NCBI GenBank assembly: GCA_021904315.1
Contig: CM038908.1
Location: forward strand, 35,888,001 to 35,952,000
DNA: 64,000 bases
Source of the DNA: Sphagnum magellanicum
Lineage: Eukaryota; Streptophyta; Sphagnopsida; Sphagnales; Sphagnaceae
Reading direction: 5' to 3'
Shown piece by piece: positions 59,195 to 64,000 of this stretch; within the stretch, counting starts at the first letter, position 1; the number at the start of each line of letters is the position of its first letter. The translations under genes and the position numbers were made by a program. The notes under the pieces are model-generated. The model was not told the DNA's origin and ran no database searches. It saw only the letters and a list, made by a program, of their open reading frames with translations.

Positions 59195-61123
59195 ATGGCG
59201 CCCAAGGTGGCCACTATCACCAAGTTTTTTTCTGTCATCTTTAAAGAAGAGCAGCTTGCCCAATGGCAGAGAAGCCAAATTCAGTTGGGAGAGCGATTGA
59301 AGGAGCAAGCAACTTGTAGAAAAGAGGCAGAGAAGGCCCGTCTAGCTGCCAAGCGTCCCGTTGGTAGACCAAAGAAAAGCACTACAGTGCCCTTGGCCAT
59401 ATTGATTCCAGTTCAGGCTTCTGGACAGCAACCTGCAGCACAGAATGGGGGGGAGCAAGGGGATGCGGCAGCAGCTGAGGAGATAGGGGTGGATGCAAGC
59501 GAAAAACCACCCCTTGCAAAGAAAAAGAGGGGAAGTTACACAAACTGGTTTATCCCGGATTTGTGGCCTTTCATTGAACAAGCTGTGAAGCAGCACCCCA
59601 AGAGCTTATATGAAGCTCTGTTCTCCCTTCAACACATCAGAAAGCCTGGCCGGGTTGGCAGCCTTTTTGACAACCTGACCATCAACACTTTGAAGGGGTG
59701 GTTTGCGAAGGATGTGACGAGGCACTTTGTTTTATGGAGGAAGTATGAGGAGGCTATCAAGCTGCAGTCTGCATGGTCAGCTGCTCAGGACAAAGGGCCT
59801 CGGGGGATCCTCAAAGATCATCCAGTGGCCTTTCAAATGATCGTAGACACTTTGAAAAGCATGCGAGACTCGGAGCAACCTTTGGACAGCACCATTACTC
59901 AAATAGTCATTTAGGGGATTATCTTAGCTGTTGCCCTTGAGCTCTTTGAGAGGCGCACAAAGAGTGGATTCTTTAGCGTGTTGAGAAGGTTTGCAAGGAA
60001 GTTTGTGCGCAAGCACATGGGTTGGACTTGGAAAAGGAGTACCACAGTAGCGAGTAAGCTCCCCGCTAATTGGGAATCCTAGGGTCATGATATGGCCTAC
60101 AGGATAGTTGCACTTATGAAGACATATGATATCCCCGAAAAGCTAGTCATCAATTTTGATCGGATTGCTCTCCACATTCAGCCAAACACAGATCAGACCT
60201 ATGACGTTAAGGGGGTCAAAGATGTCAAGAGTCTGGGAAAGGACGATAAGCGTCAAATTACTTGCACGGTTAGCTCAGCAGCAAGTGGGGATCTGCTCCC
60301 TCTTTAGCTGATCTTCCAGGGCAAAACCACTGCTGTTGTCCCTAAAGACCCCGGGGCGATGGCAGCTAGGGCGAAGGGCTGGCATCTGACCATGTCATCC
60401 AACCATTGGTCTAACCAGCAAACCATGAGGGAGTTCGTTGACCGGGTCATTGTGCCACGGCATGTAAAGCAGTGTGAGGAGTTGGGGTGTGCTTCGTCCT
60501 CTCAGCATTACATCTAGAACATTGATTGTTGGAAGGTGCATATCTCAGAGGAGTTTAGAGGGTGGCTAAAGGAGAATCATCCACTTCTGCACCTCATCCT
60601 TGTTCCTGTGAACTGCACTAGCAAGCTGCAGGTCGTCGATGTACATCTGGAGTGCCCTTTCAAGCACTGCCTCCGCACTCAGTTCAATCTGTGGCAAAGC
60701 CAGCAAGTAGCATGTCAGGTGCTCAACGGGGTGCAACCGGATAACATCCAGCTCCAGTTTGGGATCAAGGAGCTCAGATGCCACTTGGTAGGCTAGTTGA
60801 TGGGTTCTTGGGAGGAGCTGGCAGGGCTCAAGCAGATGATTAGGAAGGGGTGGACGAAGTGTGGGATGGGGAAGATTCACGAAGCAGAGTTCCAAGCAAA
60901 GGCCTTGTCAGAATGTTTGACAAGGGGTTTGTTGGTATTGGAAGCAGCGGAGGAAGATACCACGGCAGGGCCTGAGGGGGATATCGAGGTGCTCGCACAC
61001 ATGGAGCAAGCTTCATTGGCCGGTGTGATGGAGGCCTGCCTGGATGATCAGTTTGATGTTCCAAGTGATGTAGACCTAGATGGTTCTGACTCTGAGGAGG
61101 ATGGATCAGATGGAGAAGATTAG
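59195..61123 (+). pseudogene. Pogo/Tigger-like DDE transposase (DDE_1 superfamily), one frame with amber stops
   Basis: A single frame of 643 codons from MAPKVATITKFF to SEEDGSDGED. Order: basic N-terminal region with a coiled-coil-like stretch and RPVGRPKK (AT-hook-like, about residues 53-60); a DNA-binding region (about 110-240); then the DDE catalytic core. Asp is kept at all three expected places: INFD (60,158), IDCW (60,524) and QVVDV (60,638), with 37 residues between the last two. The tail is acidic. The frame has no frameshift, yet five internal stops (59,912; 60,080; 60,305; 60,515; 60,794), every one TAG. The natural stop is TAG as well. Terminal inverted repeats were not found. It is dead as read under the standard code. 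Confidence 0.8.
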
Positions 61124-62262
61124 AATTCAGTTGTTAGGTCAACATCACCAGTACTGGTTAGAGCCTTGCTTCAAGACTCTCAGGGCAGCTACCTATTCTG
61201 CCATTTTTGGTATTTTTCACTGACAAGGTTGCAGAATTATCGGATTAATTCGCAACTTCGCACCGGCTGTAAATAATTAGTTTTTTTTTTCGCAGCGGCC
61301 AAAAATAATTATTTTTAGTGTGAATGGGAATGGCACTACAGTATTTTGAAGTATTGAGTTCCTCCCCTTTGGCCCACCCATATGGGTGAAAGGAGGACAA
61401 CAATTTGCCAAAGCATATGGGATTAAAGTGAGATGCTATGGAGAATATGTTGGGGAATACATTGGGAACTTGGGACCCGGTAACAATAAAGTACCTGTGA
61501 ATTCTCAAAAGCGCAGAGGAGGAGGATGAGGAGAACAAGAACTGCAAGAAGACAAAGGTAGATAGAAAATACGAAGCTCCGATGATGCACTGAGATTTGG
61601 ATTCAACAAAGCGCAAACCTCAAGTGCCAAGATGGGAATTTGACGAATCAAGATACAATACAGAGGTGAAGATCATTGACTCACGTACTTGACAACTACC
61701 TAAGACATAGTGGTAGATGAAGCATGGACTGAAATGCAAATCCCAGTGAATTGTAAATGAACCTTGAATTATCAGAAATTCAAATTCCTTGAGTAGATTG
61801 ATTAGATGACATGGAACGCTTAACAAAACTACGACTAATCTGCGTCGCTTGGCGCAAACTACAAGAAAATGCAAGTTCCATGATCCTACCTATTTGATGT
61901 GCCATGCGCCATGGTCAACAATCTGAAAGTCGGTAGAAAGTTGAAAGTGAACCAAAAAAATATTCGTCTTTACAAATTTGTTTTACATTTGCAGCCATTT
62001 ATTTGTCTACATCTCTAAGTTTTGTGATCCAGTGTGGATCCCACCCAATATACAAGTTTGATCACTTGGGTGTTTTCAAAAAGCTTAAAGTCCTTGACAC
62101 TGGACCATTATGGCCTGTGTCGTTATTCTCTTGAATTGGAATTTATAATAACAACAATTTTTGGCAGAGTTGAAGCTAATTCCAGCCATGGCCAGGGCCC
62201 AACAAGTAGGTAGGTAGATGAGTAAGTAGGTACCTATGTAGCCATCATTCCTACCTCCCAAA
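61124..62262. other. No gene recognised
   Basis: Downstream flank of the transposase. AATAATTATTTTT-like text near 61,300 and near 58,755 might be parts of terminal repeats, but the match is too short to call. Confidence 0.3.
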
Positions 62263-62350
62263 ACCTAGGGATGAAACTCAACTTTGGTGGTAAACTGAGT
62301 TTCATCTTGTCTTTCCTTTTTCCTAAGCGCCTCCACTGCTGCTACATATA
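62263..62350 (+). repeat. Family B fragment
   Basis: About 88 bp with GATGAAACTCA, CCTCCACTGCTGCTACATAT and ATTTTGACC, matching the middle of family B (about 11,100-11,170). It is the third family B trace in the window. Confidence 0.55.
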
Positions 62351-62878
62351 TTTTGACCTTTATGCATAAAAAAAACCCAAGTAAATTGGTAACCAAGGGT
62401 ATTACTTTGACAATGAAATTGTTAACTCATGAGTCTAAATTTTTCAAAAAGATTAATACCTTATGTGATCCAAATTTTAGAATAGTATTACTATTTACTA
62501 ATTTTCCCCTCAAAATCACTTCTTTTTTCATTTTTAATTTTTAATTTCACTTTTTTGCAAAAACGTTGATAGTGTTTTCGTGTTATTGATGTGGGCTAGG
62601 ATGAGGTTGTCCGTGAAGATATATTTGGATAAGTTTGACCCAGTTTCTATGGTCACATAAGGAGTGTTTTGTGTAAACAAGGGGAAGACTGATCGTAACA
62701 GGGTGAGTTTGAAGCAAAAAAAACAAACAGTCTAGCTAACAGGCAGGGTAACAAATACACCAAAAAAGGTATACATATAGACACAGCACTAGCAGACGAG
62801 AGTGCAGGAGAGACCACCCTCCCCCCCCAAGATTTTGATATCAATATTAGCAACAAACTTAACATATATTGTCCACAA

Positions 62879-64000
62879 TGTCGGAAGACATACAAGAACG
62901 TATGCCTGCACTCATTATGCAGCATGGTAGTGTTTTGGCTACTTTGGCGGCCCTTTGACAACACCTAGAAGCTCAGCAGAATGACGAGCAAACTGATTCT
63001 TTGGAAAATCTTGTTCCACATTGATGTTCCAGTAGCATTCAATTAAGACACGTCAAAATCTGCACATGAATGTCGTAGTCGCCTACAAAGAAAATGACAT
63101 GCCAAGCGACGTACAAAGTCAGCTGGGCCATCTGAAATGTCGAAAGAGCAAAGTATTCGTCTATGTTGAGAACAGCGAACCGTACAACAAGCGGCAGCAC
63201 GTGCATAGCCTTCTCTTAGCAATGATGCATTACAATTATTTGGAGCCGAAAATGCGTTAGCCCCGGGACAATGGGATTGTGGAAAAATGGACACAATATG
63301 TGGATTCTACAACGCAAAAATGTGGATCAAAGAATGATTGGCAAAGTTGAGCTATAACAACCCACAATTTTTTCTATGTTGTGAGAATGGCAAAGTTCTG
63401 TTGCCGAGTCTTCCTACAACACTTCAAGAGCTGGAAGTTCTTTTAACTAGCAAAAATGGTAGTGCCGTCAAATTTCGAGATTAGATTCGCATGTACAATT
63501 TGGTGTTGGCATTCACTTCACTCAGTGCCAAAGTTGATGAGTCAGTAACAGGAGGCACTGGATCATACTGCTTTCGCATCCAAGGTGAGCTTTATCACAA
63601 AATCGGATCCTTATGTCCTACCGAAGGACAACGTTCACTGTTTACACAACTGTACATTCATGATATGAAATGCGAACATCAAAACCGCCATGCTGTTATG
63701 CCATCGCTTGATCCAACGACGTTGGATCGGTTGTTGACCATGATGTACAATATCAATCCCTATGTCGAACCGTTCAAAATGGCAAGGGACATGATGGCAA
63801 TAGAAGGTGCTCCCATGGATCTGAAATTGCGTCTCATCGCCTCACGAACAAAGGATGCCCGTCGATATAATGTGCCAACAGCCAATGAAGTCGCTGCATT
63901 GATGGTAGGAGATGGTTCTCAGGTTGTAGACAAATGTGACATCGTCATTGCTTAGTAAGCTGGCCCGTGTCAACGCATTTCCGAACTACATGTGGGATAC
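62879..64000 (+). pseudogene. Helitron Rep/helicase N-terminal region, runs off the right edge
   Basis: Plus-strand reading from about 63,060 gives an Arg/Lys-rich segment, then GAENALAPGQWDCGKMD, NNPQFFLCCENGKVLLP, YNLVLAFTSLSAKVD, GSYCFRIQGELYHKIGSL, LYIHDMKCEHQNR, LIASRTKDARRYNVPTANEV and, at the edge, CQRISELH. This is the order of the Helitron_like_N region that comes before the Rep nuclease and helicase of rolling-circle transposons. A possible start at 62,879 (MSEDIQERM) leads in. There are a few in-frame stops; the longest clean run is 63,491-63,955. The catalytic HUH and helicase parts lie beyond the window. Confidence 0.8.

Noticed and set aside
59195-61123. A reassigned genetic code (TAG/TAA = Gln) as the reason for Gln-like stops
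   Set aside because: The 1,364-codon copia frame has many Gln codons but no internal TAA or TAG and ends at TAA. The open AP2-like copy ends at TAA. DYW-type PPR remnants point to a land plant. Deamination is the simpler reading.

Overview
The window is repeat-dense, AT-rich nuclear DNA from a land plant with a large genome. Evidence for a plant host is the broken PPR-DYW genes (PPR editing factors with a C-terminal DYW deaminase domain), the Ty1/copia element, and an AP2/ERF-like protein family with GT-AG introns. The mix would suit a fern, lycophyte or other large-genome lineage, but the species cannot be named from sequence alone. I see no clearly functional single-copy host gene.

Layout. 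1-3,020: AT-rich DNA with a 52-bp tandem array, a 76-bp tandem array, scattered CCCTAAA-like words and a TAGG/TAAG low-complexity tract. 3,021-46,075: dominated by five copies of one long repeat, here called family A. Copies 1, 4 and 5 run forward (3,021-10,603; 28,260-30,330; 30,331-31,765). Copies 2 and 3 run in reverse (about 15,240-22,372; about 31,775-46,075). Longer copies carry, in order: a decayed reverse-transcriptase-associated nuclease remnant, about 2.5 kb of non-coding DNA, a GC-rich leader, a 60-bp triplicate, and a two-exon gene whose first exon holds an AP2/ERF-like domain. The gene is open in copy 2, decayed in copy 1 and interrupted in copy 3. Two different roughly 300-bp insertions split the copies into subfamilies.

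Insertions in family A. A non-LTR retrotransposon (LINE) lies on the minus strand at about 22,373-27,000+, at the truncated end of copy 2. A whole-looking Ty1/copia element (33,413-38,846) has two 318-bp LTRs that I read as identical, a 5-bp target duplication, and a primer-binding site matching the anticodon arm of initiator tRNA-Met (half-tRNA priming). It sits inside the second AP2-gene exon of copy 3. Family B, a 0.75-kb repeat, occurs at 10,604-11,356 and 46,617-47,407.

46,076-64,000: a CT-rich segment; a long featureless AT-rich stretch; two PPR-DYW 3'-end remnants (51.6-52.1 and 53.2-54.1 kb), the second holding one of the 300-bp insertions; a 52-bp minisatellite; telomere-like words; a 227-bp tandem duplication; a pogo/Tigger-like DDE transposase (59,195-61,123); and the N-terminal part of a Helitron that runs off the right edge.

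The LINE and the pogo-like gene share a decay pattern. All 16 premature in-frame stops I could place are TAG or TAA at positions that suit glutamine codons. This fits C-to-T deamination of methylated CAG/CAA.
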